DNA of 64,000 nt from Paracoccus sphaerophysae (lineage in GTDB: Bacteria > Pseudomonadota > Alphaproteobacteria > Rhodobacterales > Rhodobacteraceae), in the NCBI RefSeq assembly GCF_000763805.1, contig NZ_JRKS01000010.1:1-64000 (forward strand). The letters run 5' to 3'. Below, piece by piece: positions 12,977-24,076 of this stretch. The position numbers and the translations under genes were made by a program. The notes beneath the pieces were generated by a model. The model did not search any database and was not told the DNA's origin. It saw only the letters and a program-made list of their open reading frames with translations. Position 1 is the first letter of the stretch; the number at the start of each line of letters is the position of its first letter.

Positions 12977-13405
12977 TCACCAGTGGCCGGTGTTCTCCAT
13001 GCTGGCCCAGGGTTCCTGCGGCGGCAGCCGCTCGCCGGCCTGCAACAGCTCGACCGAGACGTTGTCGGGGCTGCGGACAAAGGCCATGTGCCCGTCGCGG
13101 GGCGGGCGGTTGATCGTCACGCCGTTGTCCATAAGGTGCTGGCACATCGCGTAGATGTCCTCGACCTCATAGGCGAGATGCCCGAAATGGCGGCTGTCCG
13201 AGGGCAGGCCCTCGTCGCCGTCCCAGTTGAAGGTCAGCTCGACCGGCGCCGCCTCGTCGCCGGGCGCCGCCATGAAGATCAGGCTGAACCGCCCCTTGTC
13301 GTTGTCGATCCGCCCCGTCTCGCGCAGGCCGAGCAGCGAAAAGAACCGCATCGTCGCATCCAGATCGGCGACGCGCACCATCGTGTGCAGATATTTGACC
13401 TTCAT
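12977..13405 (-). CDS. gloA: lactoylglutathione lyase (glyoxalase I)
   Basis: 142-residue member of the vicinal oxygen chelate family. Metal-ligand positions are visible as His in [12 protein letters not shown] near residue 7, Glu in [10 protein letters not shown], His in [11 protein letters not shown] and Glu in [11 protein letters not shown]. It isomerises the hemithioacetal of methylglyoxal and glutathione to S-lactoylglutathione in the cytoplasm. The length is typical (E. coli 135). Divergent from thyX with 151 bases between. Confidence 0.93.
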   Translation of the reverse strand: MKVKYLHTMVRVADLDATMRFFSLLGLRETGRIDNDKGRFSLIFMAAPGDEAAPVELTFNWDGDEGLPSDSRHFGHLAYEVEDIYAMCQHLMDNGVTINRPPRDGHMAFVRSPDNVSVELLQAGERLPPQEPWASMENTGHW

Positions 13406-13556
13406 GGCTCAGCCCTTCCTGACAGTTCGGGCGCCATTCTGGCACGTCCCGCCCGGCGCCGCCATACCGCCCCGGCCGCCCCCGCGGCGGTCGCAAGTCT
13501 TGTGGGAGAAACCCTATTCGGCCACAATGGGTAGGAATTTTTCAGCGAGTCACCCC

Positions 13557-14477
13557 ATGAGCCTGACCCCCGACCAGCAAGCCGAGATCGACGAAGCCCG
13601 CAGCACCCCCCGGCCCACGCTGCGCGCCGTCTCCCCGGGGATCGAGGCGCATCTGCACAGTGCTTACCCGGTGCTGGATCACGGGTTGATCCGGGTCATC
13701 GACTATATGGGCGACGACGCCGCCATCGTGCAGGCGGCGCGAGTCAGCTATGGCCGCGGCACCAGGGCGGTCAGCAACGACGAGGGGTTGATCCGCTATC
13801 TGATGCGGCACTGGCACTCGACGCCGTTCGAGATGTGCGAGATCAAGTTCCACGTCAAGCTGCCGGTCTTCGTCGCCCGCCAGTGGATCCGCCACCGCAC
13901 CGCCAACGTGAACGAATACTCGGCCCGCTATTCGATCCTCGACCGCGAGTTCTACATCCCCGCGCCTGAGCAGCTGGCCGCGCAATCGACGGTGAACAAC
14001 CAGGGCCGCGGCGCGCTGCTGGAGGGGGACGAGGCGCAGCGGGTGCTGGACATCCTCAAGGACGACGCGACCCGCGCCTATGACCATTACGAGGCGATGC
14101 TGTCGCAGACGCAGGCCGACGGCTCGCCCCAGCAGGGCCTCGCGCGCGAGCTGGCGCGAATGAATCTGCCGGCGAACATCTATACCCAGTGGTATTGGAA
14201 GACCGACCTGCATAACCTGTTCCACTTCCTGCGCCTGCGTGCCGACGCCCACGCGCAATACGAGATCCGCGTCTATGCCGAGACGATGTGCCAGATCGTC
14301 CGCGACTGGGTCCCGCTCGCCTATGCCGCCTTCGAGGACTACCGCCTGGGCGGCGCGGTGCTGTCGGCGAAGGGGGTGGCGGTTCTGCGGCGCCGCCTAG
14401 CCGGGGAGGCGGTGACGCAGGAGAGCTCAGGCATGAGCAAGGGCGAGTGGCGGGAGTTTGAGGGGGTGTGGGGGTGA
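13557..14477 (+). CDS. thyX: FAD-dependent thymidylate synthase ThyX
   Basis: Makes dTMP from dUMP with methylenetetrahydrofolate and NADPH. The ThyX signature is present as [14 protein letters not shown] (about residues 121-134, consensus RHRxxSxNExSxR with Ala replacing the first Ser). At 306 residues it matches alphaproteobacterial ThyX. The ATG at 13557 is used. Its last four bases overlap the GTG start of the following TIR-domain gene, although that gene has a very different base composition. Confidence 0.95.
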   Translation: MSLTPDQQAEIDEARSTPRPTLRAVSPGIEAHLHSAYPVLDHGLIRVIDYMGDDAAIVQAARVSYGRGTRAVSNDEGLIRYLMRHWHSTPFEMCEIKFHVKLPVFVARQWIRHRTANVNEYSARYSILDREFYIPAPEQLAAQSTVNNQGRGALLEGDEAQRVLDILKDDATRAYDHYEAMLSQTQADGSPQQGLARELARMNLPANIYTQWYWKTDLHNLFHFLRLRADAHAQYEIRVYAETMCQIVRDWVPLAYAAFEDYRLGGAVLSAKGVAVLRRRLAGEAVTQESSGMSKGEWREFEGVWG

Positions 14478-15460
14478 CTAACGCGTTTATTTCTTACGTA
14501 CGTGAAAATTCAGCACAAGCTGACTATCTGAAGAAGGTACTGGAAAAAAACGGCGTCACTGTTTGGCTTGATCGCGACAAGCTAACTCCTGGCGTTCGGT
14601 GGAAGGATGCGATCGAGCGCGCAATTCGTGGCGGCATGTACTTCATTAGCCTTCATTCGAAGGAGCGTGAAACCCGAGATAAATCGTACGCCCATGAAGA
14701 GTTGACTGTCGCAGTGGAAGAGATCCGCCAAAGATCGACCAATAAGGCATGGTTTTTAGGGGTTCGTTTGGACGATTCTCCTATTCCTGATCGAAGAATA
14801 GGCGGCGGCGAGCTGCTAAGTGACCTTCAATTCGTAGATATTCGTAACTGGCCTCATGGCATAATCCATCTACTGGCGGCTATGGGGGTCGAGAATCCTG
14901 TTGTTGATCATCGCGCGCCTCTAGCCCCCTGTATTGCGCCAGAGGTCGCAATTGTTTCCGGGTATTTGCGATATGTGCATATGCAAAGCGCTCCTGAAAT
15001 CTGGCAAGGAATGGAACACAGGATCTCAGGTGGTTGGTGTAGGCGAGAAGATGATGGCCGGATATTAGGCCAAGTTACGGTTGCGGCGCCGCTTGCACAA
15101 GTTCAGCATGTTAATGACATGCTGGGAACAGGCGTTTATGATATCCAGTTGGAAGGGAATGAGATTTCTGCAGATCCTGCGCGGCCTACTAAGCTAACCC
15201 ACGCACAACGTATAACTCTGCCACAAGGCACTCCAATCCCTGACGTCGCAACTGGGCGAAATATCATTTTACCGATAGACTTTCCAATACTATCTCAAAT
15301 GGTGGGAGAGGGCTGGCTAGAAGGGCGGCGCTTCAAGGGGAAATTCACGTCCACCATTTCTCCTCTACGGCCTATGCCGGGTTTAGTAGCCAGTTTGAAC
15401 CAGGAAGGTCTGTTCGAATTGGTGTTCGAAGATCGGCTCCCGCGTGATTTGGAGGGCTAA
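14474..15460 (+). CDS. TIR-domain protein with uncharacterised C-terminal domain (putative NADase/defence effector)
   Basis: 328 residues. Residues 1-140 form a TIR domain: [11 protein letters not shown] at strand [14 protein letters not shown] around strand [10 protein letters not shown], and [14 protein letters not shown], which places a Glu (75 or 76) where catalytic Glu sits in bacterial TIR NADases. Residues about 155-328 are beta-rich and match no family I recognise; they could sense a trigger or bind a ligand. GC is clearly lower than around it (27 of 60 bases in 14521-14580), suggesting transfer. The GTG at 14474 overlaps the thyX TGA as GTGA; a GTG at 14468 is an alternative. The following 120 bases hold no gene. 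Confidence 0.8.
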   Translation: MTNAFISYVRENSAQADYLKKVLEKNGVTVWLDRDKLTPGVRWKDAIERAIRGGMYFISLHSKERETRDKSYAHEELTVAVEEIRQRSTNKAWFLGVRLDDSPIPDRRIGGGELLSDLQFVDIRNWPHGIIHLLAAMGVENPVVDHRAPLAPCIAPEVAIVSGYLRYVHMQSAPEIWQGMEHRISGGWCRREDDGRILGQVTVAAPLAQVQHVNDMLGTGVYDIQLEGNEISADPARPTKLTHAQRITLPQGTPIPDVATGRNIILPIDFPILSQMVGEGWLEGRRFKGKFTSTISPLRPMPGLVASLNQEGLFELVFEDRLPRDLEG

Positions 15461-15582
15461 TATCTTGGTTTAACAAAGCCTTTCGTAACGATGGTGGCTG
15501 CTCCATGACATAGTTCCACTTCATTAGCAGACCTATGGCGGGGCTCCGCACGCTGGTAGAGCGTTTCGGCGCAGTACGCACC

Positions 15583-16416
15583 CTACGTAGCCGTCACCCC
15601 CTCCACCCACGCCCTGACCACCGCCACCGCCTCCGGCTCGTCCAGCCACGGGATATGCCCCCGTCCGGGGACCTTCCCATAGATCATGTCCGGCCGGCGG
15701 CGGCGCATCTCGGCGACCGTCTCGTCGGACAGCAGGTCCGAGCCGGCGCCGTGGATCAGGGCCAGGGGCAGCCCCTCCAGCGCGTCGAACAGCGGCCAGG
15801 CGGTGGCCGTGGGGTCCTTCATCGCGGCAAGGAAGCTGTCGCGCAGGGTCGGGTCATAGGTCAGCTCGACCCCGTCCGCGGTCTGGCGGAACAGGCGCGC
15901 GGCCTCGGCCTGCCAGCGGCCCTCGGGGACGGCGCCGAACCCGCGCAGGGTCTGGGGCAGGCGGGCGGCGACCTCGTCCAGCGTCCGGGCCGAGGGTCGG
16001 CGGCCGACATAGTCCATGATCGCCGTCAGCCCCTCGACCGACAGCGCCGGGCCCACGTCGTTCAGGCACACGCCCAGCAGCCGGTCGCGCGCCGTCGCCG
16101 CCAGATACATCGCGATCAGCCCGCCGCGCGAGGTGCCGAAGATCGCCGCGCGCGCGATCCCCAGATGGTCCAGCAGGGCCAGCGCGTCGGCGCCTTCCTG
16201 CGGGACGGTATAGGTCGCGGCGCCGGTCCAGGCCGACTGGCCGCGGCCGCGATAGTCCATGCGGATCATCCGGCAATCGGCCAGCGCCGGCGCGAGATAG
16301 TCGAAATCGTCCATGCTGCGGGTCAGCCCGGCCAGGCACAGCACCGGCAGGCCCTCGCCCTGATCCCGATAGGCGAGGCGGGTGCCGTCGGCGGCGGTGA
16401 AGAACTGGACGGTCAT
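15583..16416 (-). CDS. alpha/beta hydrolase
   Basis: 277-residue alpha/beta-fold hydrolase. Nucleophile elbow IFGTSRGGLIAM carries the active Ser (about residue 98), RMDYRGRGQSAW is the strand-4 region, and VPGRGHIPWLDEPEA supplies the catalytic His. The Asp is probably in ALIHGAGSDLLS. The substrate is not predictable. The ATG at 16414-16416 gives a normal N-terminus (MTVQFFTAADGTRLAYRD). It follows the Usp gene by 60 bases on the same strand. Confidence 0.8.
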   Translation of the reverse strand: MTVQFFTAADGTRLAYRDQGEGLPVLCLAGLTRSMDDFDYLAPALADCRMIRMDYRGRGQSAWTGAATYTVPQEGADALALLDHLGIARAAIFGTSRGGLIAMYLAATARDRLLGVCLNDVGPALSVEGLTAIMDYVGRRPSARTLDEVAARLPQTLRGFGAVPEGRWQAEAARLFRQTADGVELTYDPTLRDSFLAAMKDPTATAWPLFDALEGLPLALIHGAGSDLLSDETVAEMRRRRPDMIYGKVPGRGHIPWLDEPEAVAVVRAWVEGVTAT

Positions 16417-16475
16417 CGGCAAACCTCTCGTGCTGTGCGTCAACGCGTGCTGGTGCGGAAAGGTGACGCGGGCGG

Positions 16476-17297
16476 CTAGTGCGACATCAGCACCGGCAGG
16501 CGTGCGTCGGACAGGATGTCGCGGGTGGCGCCGCCCAGCAGGTCCTCGGAAAACTTGCTGTGCTCGTAGGCGCCCATGATCAGCAGGCCCGCACCCAGCT
16601 CGGTGCAGGCGTCGAGGATCGCGGCGCCGGCGCCGCGGGCGGGGGCGGGGCGGGTGACCAGGTCGGCCTCGATCCCGTGGCGGGCCAGCAGCCGCAGCGC
16701 GTCCTGGCCGAACTGGGCGGGCAGGTCGTTGCCGACGCCCAGCAGGGTGACCTTGTCCTTGGTGCCGAGGATGTGCATCGCGTCCCCCAGCGCGCGGGCG
16801 GCGGCGCGCTTGCCGTCCCAGGCGACGACCGCGGTTTCGCGGATCGCGGGCTCGGCATAGCCCTGCGGCACGATCAGCACCGGCCGGCCCGAGCGCAGCG
16901 CCACCACGTCGGGGCGGGTCGAGAACTCGGCCGTGCGGTCGCGGTCGGTCGGTGCGCCCAGGATGACGATGTCGTGGCCCCGCGCGGCTTCCGAGATCCC
17001 GCCGCCCCGGGCGTCGAGCACGACGAAGTCGGCCTGCCCGGCCAGGCCCGCCTGTGCGACCGCCTGCTCGAAGGCGGCGCGGCGGCTGGCGGCGAACTCG
17101 GCCTCGGCCTGGTCCAGCACGCGGTCGATCTCGCGGGTCATGAAGGCGCCGGCGCGGGCGCGCAGCGGGTTCGGGGGCTGCCACAGGGCGGCGGTCAGGT
17201 GGGCGTCGTATTTCCGCGCCACCAGCAGCGCCATGTGGAGCGCCGCGGCCCCGCCGCCAGAGCCGGTATAGCTGGTCAGGATGCTGCGGATCGTCAT
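16476..17297 (-). CDS. universal stress protein (tandem UspA domains)
   Basis: 273 residues, about twice a single Usp domain. The first half begins MTIRSILTSYTGSGGG, the second half (from about residue 150) begins AVVAWDGKRAAARALGDAM and ends with LIMGAYEHSKFSEDLLGGATRDILSDARLPVL. In the latter, GAYEHSKFSEDLLGGATR fits the G-2x-G-9x-G(S/T) nucleotide-binding motif, so ATP binding is plausible. Role: stress survival, details unknown. Confidence 0.85.
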   Translation of the reverse strand: MTIRSILTSYTGSGGGAAALHMALLVARKYDAHLTAALWQPPNPLRARAGAFMTREIDRVLDQAEAEFAASRRAAFEQAVAQAGLAGQADFVVLDARGGGISEAARGHDIVILGAPTDRDRTAEFSTRPDVVALRSGRPVLIVPQGYAEPAIRETAVVAWDGKRAAARALGDAMHILGTKDKVTLLGVGNDLPAQFGQDALRLLARHGIEADLVTRPAPARGAGAAILDACTELGAGLLIMGAYEHSKFSEDLLGGATRDILSDARLPVLMSH

Positions 17298-17390
17298 GGC
17301 GCCCCCGTGGGTAGGATCGGGCCGACTATCGGGCAGTTGCGGCGCCGCTGCAATCGCCCTGTCTTCGGGGCGGGGCAGATGGTTCGCGGG

Positions 17391-18179
17391 TCAGATGTTT
17401 TCGGACTGCGGCATGCCCAGCACGTGATAGCCGCCGTCGACCATCACCACCTCGCCCGTCGTGCAGGCGCCCCAGTCGGACGCGAGCCACACCGCCGTGC
17501 CGCCGATCGCCTCGAGCGTGGCGTTGGCGCGCAGGGGGGCGTTCGCCTCGGTATGGCGATAGGTCTTGCGGGCGCCGCCGATCGCCGCGCCGGCCAGAGT
17601 CTTCATCGGGCCGGGGCTGATCGCGTTGACCCGGATGCCGTCGGGGCCGAGGTCGTTGGCCAGATAGCGCACCGTCGATTCCAGCGCCGCCTTGGCCACG
17701 CCCATGACGTTGTAGAACGGCGTCACCCGGTTCGACCCGCCATAGGTCAGGGTCAGGATGCTGCTGCCCGGCGCCATCAGGGGCAGCGCCCGGCGGGCGA
17801 CCTCGATCAGCGAATAGCATGAAATGTCCAGCGATTGCTTGAAGTTGGCCCGGCTGGTGTTGACGAAGCGCCCGGTCAGTTCGTCCTTGTTGGAAAACGC
17901 GATGGCGTGGACGAGGATGTCGATCCGCCCCCAGCGATCCGCCAGCGTGGCAAACGCCGCGTCCAGCGAGGCGTCGTCGGTCACGTCCACGTCCACCAGC
18001 AGGTCCGACCCGACCGAGGCCGCCAGCGGCTCGACCCGCTTGCCGAAGGCTTCGCCCTGATAGGTGAAGGCGAGTTCCGCCCCCTGGCCGGCCAGCGCCT
18101 GCGCGATCCCCCAGGCGATCGAGCGGTCGTTCGCGACCCCCATGACCAGCGCGCGTTTCCCGTTCAGCAATCCGGCCAT
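17391..18179 (-). CDS. fabI: enoyl-[acyl-carrier-protein] reductase (NADH) FabI
   Basis: Last reduction step of type II fatty acid elongation. The 262-residue short-chain dehydrogenase fold has the nucleotide loop VMGVANDRSIAWGIA and the FabI active-site spacing Tyr-x6-Lys in FYNVMGVAKAALE, with the upstream Tyr provided by the TYGGSN region. It is third in the minus-strand fabA-fabB-fabI operon, 21 bases after fabB. Confidence 0.95.
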   Translation of the reverse strand: MAGLLNGKRALVMGVANDRSIAWGIAQALAGQGAELAFTYQGEAFGKRVEPLAASVGSDLLVDVDVTDDASLDAAFATLADRWGRIDILVHAIAFSNKDELTGRFVNTSRANFKQSLDISCYSLIEVARRALPLMAPGSSILTLTYGGSNRVTPFYNVMGVAKAALESTVRYLANDLGPDGIRVNAISPGPMKTLAGAAIGGARKTYRHTEANAPLRANATLEAIGGTAVWLASDWGACTTGEVVMVDGGYHVLGMPQSENI

Positions 18180-18200
18180 GTCGAAAACCTTGTAATGAAA

Positions 18201-19430
18201 TCAGTCGCGGTAGCGGGACATCACCAGGGTCGCGTTGGTGCCGCCAAAGCCGAAGCTGTTCGACAGCACGCTGTCGAAGTCGACCCCGTCGATGCGCTGC
18301 AGGGCGATTTCCTCGGGGCGGATCTCGGGGTCCAGCTGGGTGATGTTGGCCGAGGCGGCGATGAAGCCGTTCTGCATCATCAGCAGCGAATAGATCGCCT
18401 CGTGCACCCCGGTGGCGCCGAGGCTGTGGCCGGTCAGCGACTTGGTGGACGAGGTCTTGGGCACGTTCCCCTCACCGAACACCCGGCGCAGGGCCTTGAT
18501 CTCGGTGACGTCGCCGGCGGGGGTCGAGGTGCCGTGGGCGTTCACATAGGTGATCCGCCGCCCCTCGGGCAGGGTCGCCAGCGCCAGCCGCATCGACCGC
18601 TCGCCGCCCTCGCCCGAGGGCGCGACCATGTCATAGCCGTCCGAGGTCGCGCCATAGCCGGTGACCTCGGCATAGATCCTGGCCCCGCGGGCCAGCGCGT
18701 GGGACAGTTCTTCCAGCACCACCACCCCGGCGCCGCCGGCGATGACAAAACCGTCGCGGGTGGCGTCGAAGGGGCGCGAGGCGGTCTCGGGCGTGTCGTT
18801 GTATTTCGACGACATCGCGCCCATCGCGTCGAAGAGGCAGGACAGCGTCCAGTCCAGTTCCTCGCCGCCGCCGGCGAAGACGATGTCCTGCTTGCCCATC
18901 TGGATCTGCTCGACCCCGTTGCCGATGCAATGGGCGCTGGTCGAACAGGCCGAGGTGATCGAATAGTTCACCCCCTTGATCGCGAACGGCGTGGCGAGGC
19001 AGGCCGAGTTCGTGCTGCTCATGCAGCGCGTCACCATGAACGGCCCCATCCGCTTGGGCGCGCCCTTCTCGATGACGATCTGGTGAGCCTGGAAGAAGTT
19101 CGAGGTGGACGGCCCGCCCGACCCCATGATGAGCCCGGTGCGCGGGTTCGACACGTCGTCCGGTTCCAGCCCGCTATCGGCCACCGCCTGCTGCATGGCG
19201 AGGAAGTTGTAGGCCGCGCCCGGCCCCATGAAGCGCAGGTCGCGCTTGTCGATATGGTCTTCCAGCACGATCTGCGGCATGCCGTGGATCTGGCTGCGGA
19301 AGCCGTGTTCGGCGTATTCCGGCGCAAACACGATGCCCGACCGGCCGTCGCGCAGCGATCGGGTGACTTCGTCGGCGTTGTTGCCGATGGGCGAGATGAT
19401 CCCCAGCCCGGTGATGACGACGCGGCGCAT
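18201..19430 (-). CDS. fabB: beta-ketoacyl-ACP synthase I FabB
   Basis: Elongating condensing enzyme; with FabA it directs unsaturated fatty acid synthesis. The 409-residue thiolase-fold protein has the Cys nucleophile in [13 protein letters not shown] and the two catalytic His in [11 protein letters not shown] and [12 protein letters not shown]. It lies between fabA (11 bases upstream) and fabI (21 bases downstream) in one operon. Confidence 0.95.
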   Translation of the reverse strand: MRRVVITGLGIISPIGNNADEVTRSLRDGRSGIVFAPEYAEHGFRSQIHGMPQIVLEDHIDKRDLRFMGPGAAYNFLAMQQAVADSGLEPDDVSNPRTGLIMGSGGPSTSNFFQAHQIVIEKGAPKRMGPFMVTRCMSSTNSACLATPFAIKGVNYSITSACSTSAHCIGNGVEQIQMGKQDIVFAGGGEELDWTLSCLFDAMGAMSSKYNDTPETASRPFDATRDGFVIAGGAGVVVLEELSHALARGARIYAEVTGYGATSDGYDMVAPSGEGGERSMRLALATLPEGRRITYVNAHGTSTPAGDVTEIKALRRVFGEGNVPKTSSTKSLTGHSLGATGVHEAIYSLLMMQNGFIAASANITQLDPEIRPEEIALQRIDGVDFDSVLSNSFGFGGTNATLVMSRYRD

Positions 19431-19441
19431 CTGACCTCCCC

Positions 19442-19951
19442 TCAGCTCTCGGAGAGAGCGACTTTCATGTCCTTGACCTGATAGATGACCTCGCCATCGG
19501 CCTCGACGATGCCGTCGGCGACGCCCATCGTCAGCCGGCGGGTCTGCACGGCCTTGGTGAAATCGACCTTGTAGGTCAGCATCCTGCGGTCCGGGCGGAC
19601 CATCCCGGTCAGCTTGACCTCGCCCACCCCCAGCGCATAGCCGCGCCCCTGCCAGCCCCGCCAGCCGAGGTTGAAGCCGGTCAGCTGCCACAGCCCGTCC
19701 AGGCCCAGGCAGCCCGGCATGATCGGGTTGCCGGGGAAGTGGCAGGCGAAGAACCACAGGTCGGGCGTGATGTCGAATTCCGCGACGACATGGCCCTTGC
19801 CGTGCAGGCCGCGGTCTTCGGAAATGTCGGTGATGCGGTCCATCATCAGCATCGGCGGCTCGGGCAGCTGGGCGTTGCCGGGGCCGAACAGCTCGCCGCG
19901 CGCGCAGGCCAGCAGATCGTCGCGGGTGAAGCTGGTCTGTTCCATCGCCAT
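19442..19951 (-). CDS. fabA: 3-hydroxydecanoyl-ACP dehydratase/isomerase FabA
   Basis: Dehydrates 3-hydroxydecanoyl-ACP and isomerises trans-2 to cis-3-decenoyl-ACP, opening the unsaturated branch. The 169-residue product has the active-site [19 protein letters not shown] with His and, downstream, the helix Asp. It is the first gene of the fabA-fabB-fabI operon; its promoter must be in the 190-base region shared with divergent gdhA. Two ATGs (19951, 19945) are possible; the first is used. Confidence 0.95.
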   Translation of the reverse strand: MAMEQTSFTRDDLLACARGELFGPGNAQLPEPPMLMMDRITDISEDRGLHGKGHVVAEFDITPDLWFFACHFPGNPIMPGCLGLDGLWQLTGFNLGWRGWQGRGYALGVGEVKLTGMVRPDRRMLTYKVDFTKAVQTRRLTMGVADGIVEADGEVIYQVKDMKVALSES

Positions 19952-20009
19952 CGTGTCTGCCCCGTTCCTGGCCCGGCCGACGGCCGGCTGTCATCGCGTC
20001 TCGCTGTAA

Positions 20010-21500
<1,491 letters not shown>

Positions 21501-21520
21501 GCGCTGCCCCGCAGTGAGAG

Positions 21521-21549
21521 GGCCGGCCCTGCGCGGGGCCGGCCTTTTT
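21521..21549 (+). terminator. intrinsic terminator of gdhA
   Basis: Perfect nine-base-pair stem GGCCGGCCC / GGGCCGGCC (21521-21529 with 21536-21544), six-base loop, followed directly by TTTTT. It sits 20 bases after the gdhA stop codon. Confidence 0.9.
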
Positions 21550-21560
21550 CATGCGCGGCT

Positions 21561-21598
21561 TCTTCTTCTTTGCTCAAATATCCCCGCCGGAGGCGTCA
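21561..21598. repeat. dispersed intergenic element, copy B (short)
   Basis: TCTTCTTCTTTGCTCAAATA followed by TCCCCGCCGGAGGCG. It shares the TTCTTCTTTG..AAATATCCC core with the copies at 25178 and 32791 but lacks the GC hairpin. It lies between convergent gdhA and the 21634 gene, just after the gdhA terminator. Confidence 0.55.
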
Positions 21599-21633
21599 CC
21601 GCCTTGCCGAAGGACCGGCCGTGCCGCCTCGGC

Positions 21634-22620
21634 TCAGAACCACTGGCCGGGCTCCATCAGCCCCAGTTCCATCAGCTGGTGCGAGTTCCAGCGGAACGGG
21701 TGCGATCCGCGCCAGGTAAAGCCGCGGATCTGCGCCCGCGATCCGGGGTTGCGGGCCAGCGCCTTGGCGACCCGGAACGAGGCCACCGCCGCCGTCAGGT
21801 TGTTGTGCCAGGGGCAGGAATAGGTGTTCATCTCCTCGACCGACAGGCGGTGATCGGCCAGCAGCCGCAGGCCCGGTTCGGTCCGGAACAGCGCGATCCG
21901 GTCGATGCGGCGGCGGTCGGGGGGCAGGTGCTCCTCGAACCGCCAGCGCAGGCCGCCGAAGAAATCCAGCTGCCGTTCCTTCCAGCCGCCCTGGCGGTCC
22001 GGCCGCCCCAGCGCGTAATAGCCGGTGCGGTCAAACATCGCCTCGCCGACGCTGACCGCGGTGGGGTGCCGGTCCAGGTCGGGCGCGTACAGGTCGACCA
22101 CATAGGTCAGCAGGGCGCGCCGGCGTTCCTCGGCATGAAAGGCCAGCATCTCGCCCACGGTGCGGGATTCCGAGAAGGGATAGAACAGATATTCGGCGTT
22201 ATAGCCGTAATACAGCCAGCTGTCGGGCGGCGCCTTGTCGATCACCGCGTTGACGGCATGGACATGCGCCCCCGGCCGGCGGGCGTCGAACAGCAGGTTC
22301 AGGATCACGCCCTTGGGGTCAAGCGGCATCTGCGACGGGCCCAGCGGTTCGGGCGACAGGGCGAGAATGCGCTTGAACCCCGCCTGCAGGTGGTGGGCCA
22401 GCGTCGAGGCGATCTCGACCTGGTCCTCGATCAGGATCACCGCGATCGGCCCGCGGGCCAGCTGGTCGGTCGGCGCGTTCAGGAAACTCTCCAGCGCGAC
22501 CGGGGCCGCCGGCCGGGCCGGGGGCGCGGCGGTGACGGGGGCCGGCGTCGTCGTCTCGGGCTCGATCAGCCCTTCGGGATCGGCGGGGTCGGGCCGGATC
22601 GAGGGCGCGGGCTCGGTCAC
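21634..22620 (-). CDS. conserved hypothetical protein, possibly glycosyltransferase-like
   Basis: 328 residues. A Pro/Ala-rich N-terminus (1-45) is followed by a globular domain with IAVILIEDQVEIASTLAHHL, LLFDARRPG, YYGYNAEYLFYPFSESRTVG and a C-terminal CPWHNNLTAAVASFRVAK segment. The pattern reminds me of degenerate family 2 glycosyltransferases found in Rhodobacterales, but the usual DxD motif is not evident, so activity is doubtful. Its ATG overlaps the stop of the upstream Ala-rich protein gene as ATGA, which indicates coupled expression. Confidence 0.6.
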   Translation of the reverse strand: MTEPAPSIRPDPADPEGLIEPETTTPAPVTAAPPARPAAPVALESFLNAPTDQLARGPIAVILIEDQVEIASTLAHHLQAGFKRILALSPEPLGPSQMPLDPKGVILNLLFDARRPGAHVHAVNAVIDKAPPDSWLYYGYNAEYLFYPFSESRTVGEMLAFHAEERRRALLTYVVDLYAPDLDRHPTAVSVGEAMFDRTGYYALGRPDRQGGWKERQLDFFGGLRWRFEEHLPPDRRRIDRIALFRTEPGLRLLADHRLSVEEMNTYSCPWHNNLTAAVASFRVAKALARNPGSRAQIRGFTWRGSHPFRWNSHQLMELGLMEPGQWF

Positions 22621-23291
22621 TTGAGCACCGCCCGCACCTGTTCCAGGGCGCTGCCCAGCATGGCCGGGCTGCTGGCGGCGGCCTTGACGATGGCCGACAG
22701 CGACTGCTGCTGCGCGGGGTCGAGGTTGCTGTCGCGGATCAGCGCCTCGACGGCGGCGGCGTCAAAGCCCTCGGGCGTCAGCAGGCGGTCGATTTCCTCG
22801 GCGGACCGGGCGGCGCTGGCCGCCTCGCGGGTGGCCTCGGCCGCCGTCTGCGCGGCGCTGCCTGCCTGCCGCGAGGCGGCGGCGGCATCGCCCGCGTCGC
22901 CCGCCGCGGCCCCGGCCGCCGCTTCCGAGGCGGCATCGGCGGCACTGTCGGCGGCCTCGATGGCGGTTTCGGCGGCGGCCTGGGCCTGGGCCGCGGCGTC
23001 GCTGACCGGCGCGGCGGGGTCGGCGGTGGTGGTGCTGGCGGCCTCGGCGGCCTGATCGGCGGCGATGACGGCCGCGTCGGCCGCAGCATCCGCGGCGGTT
23101 CCGGCGGCGTCGGCCGCGGCCTGGGCTGCGGGTTCGGCGGTGGGTGCAGTCTCGGCCGGGACCGGGGCCGGCGCCGGCGCCGTGGCGGTCGGCGCCAACG
23201 CCCCCGGCGCGATCACGTCGCGCGAACTCCACAGCCAGAACCCGCCCAGCAGCAGGGCGATGACGAGAATCAGGGTGGCAAGACGCGACAT
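22617..23291 (-). CDS. membrane-anchored Ala-rich low-complexity protein
   Basis: 224 residues. A single N-terminal membrane segment ([20 protein letters not shown], about 4-23) is followed by a Pro/Ala linker, a long Ala/Asp/Glu-rich stretch (about 55-165) with a heptad-like pattern that could be helical, and a small C-terminal domain ending [12 protein letters not shown]. It is probably periplasmic and anchored. No family is recognised. It is divergent from infC and leads an ATGA-coupled pair with the 21634 gene. Confidence 0.6.
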   Translation of the reverse strand: MSRLATLILVIALLLGGFWLWSSRDVIAPGALAPTATAPAPAPVPAETAPTAEPAAQAAADAAGTAADAAADAAVIAADQAAEAASTTTADPAAPVSDAAAQAQAAAETAIEAADSAADAASEAAAGAAAGDAGDAAAASRQAGSAAQTAAEATREAASAARSAEEIDRLLTPEGFDAAAVEALIRDSNLDPAQQQSLSAIVKAAASSPAMLGSALEQVRAVLK

Positions 23292-23469
23292 GGCGGGCTC
23301 CGGTCTGGATGCGGCCCGGCAGGTCGGGCGCGCGCGCCCCCTATCGCACAGCTTGGCGCGGCCGAAAAGCCGCCCGGGGCCGGCGGCGGCGCACCGATCG
23401 GCAGTTGAAAACGAGCCCGGAGTGGACTATTTCAACGCTGGATTCCCCAACCATCGAAGGACCACGAAA

Positions 23470-24009
23470 ATAGCTCGCAGACCGCACAACGCTCCGCCCA
23501 CCCGCGACACCGGCCCCCGCACCAATGACCGCATCCGCGTCCCCGAAATCCGCCTGATCGGCGCCGAGGGGGAAAACATCGGGGTCGTCACCCCCGCGCG
23601 CGGCATGGCCCTGGCCGAAGAGGCGGGCCTGGACCTGGTCGAGATTTCGCCCAACGCCGTGCCGCCGGTCTGCAAGATCATGGACCTGGGCAAGTTCAAG
23701 TACGAACAGCAAAAGCGCGAGGCCGAGGCCCGCAAGAAGCAGAAGATCATCGAGATCAAGGAAATCAAGTTCCGTCCCGGGACCGATACCCATGATTACG
23801 ACGTCAAGATGCGCTCGGTGCTGAAGTTCCTGGAAGAGGGCGACAAGGTCAAGATCACCCTGCGCTTTCGCGGCCGCGAGATGGCCCACCAGCAGCTGGG
23901 CGTGGAACTGCTGAACCGCGTCCGCGACGACGTGGGCGAGGCCGGCAAGGTCGAATCGATGCCCAAGCTGGAAGGCCGGCAGATGGTGATGATGATCGCC
24001 CCGCGCTGA
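23470..24009 (+). CDS. infC: translation initiation factor IF-3
   Basis: Binds the 30S subunit and enforces start-codon selection. 179 residues (E. coli 180) with the IF-3 N-domain ([19 protein letters not shown]), the linker ([14 protein letters not shown]) and the C-domain ([31 protein letters not shown]). No ATG, GTG or TTG is suitably placed. An AAGGA (23457-23461) lies eight bases before an ATA at 23470, giving the conserved start (I/M)[10 protein letters not shown] rare start codon is the established feature that lets IF-3 repress its own gene, so ATA is my choice. A shared GTG-initiated longer form upstream lacks homology. Confidence 0.92.
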   Translation: MARRPHNAPPTRDTGPRTNDRIRVPEIRLIGAEGENIGVVTPARGMALAEEAGLDLVEISPNAVPPVCKIMDLGKFKYEQQKREAEARKKQKIIEIKEIKFRPGTDTHDYDVKMRSVLKFLEEGDKVKITLRFRGREMAHQQLGVELLNRVRDDVGEAGKVESMPKLEGRQMVMMIAPR

Positions 24010-24032
24010 GTGCAGGGCATCTGACGGACGAC

Positions 24033-24059
24033 GCGGCCTGCCGGATCGGCGGGCCGCTT
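24033..24059 (+). terminator. possible terminator after infC
   Basis: Hairpin GCGGCC-T-GCCG-GAT-CGGC-G-GGCCGC (24033-24057) with one T-G wobble, followed only by TT. It lies 23 bases after the infC stop. The weak T tract makes function uncertain. Confidence 0.4.
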
Positions 24060-24076
24060 GCACATCGGGGGGCGGG

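Noticed and set aside
22700..23200. Apparent tandem repeat or CRISPR-like pattern in GC-rich triplets
   Set aside because: It is codon-level low complexity of an Ala-rich protein, without constant spacers or a repeat unit. No CRISPR array was seen anywhere in the window.
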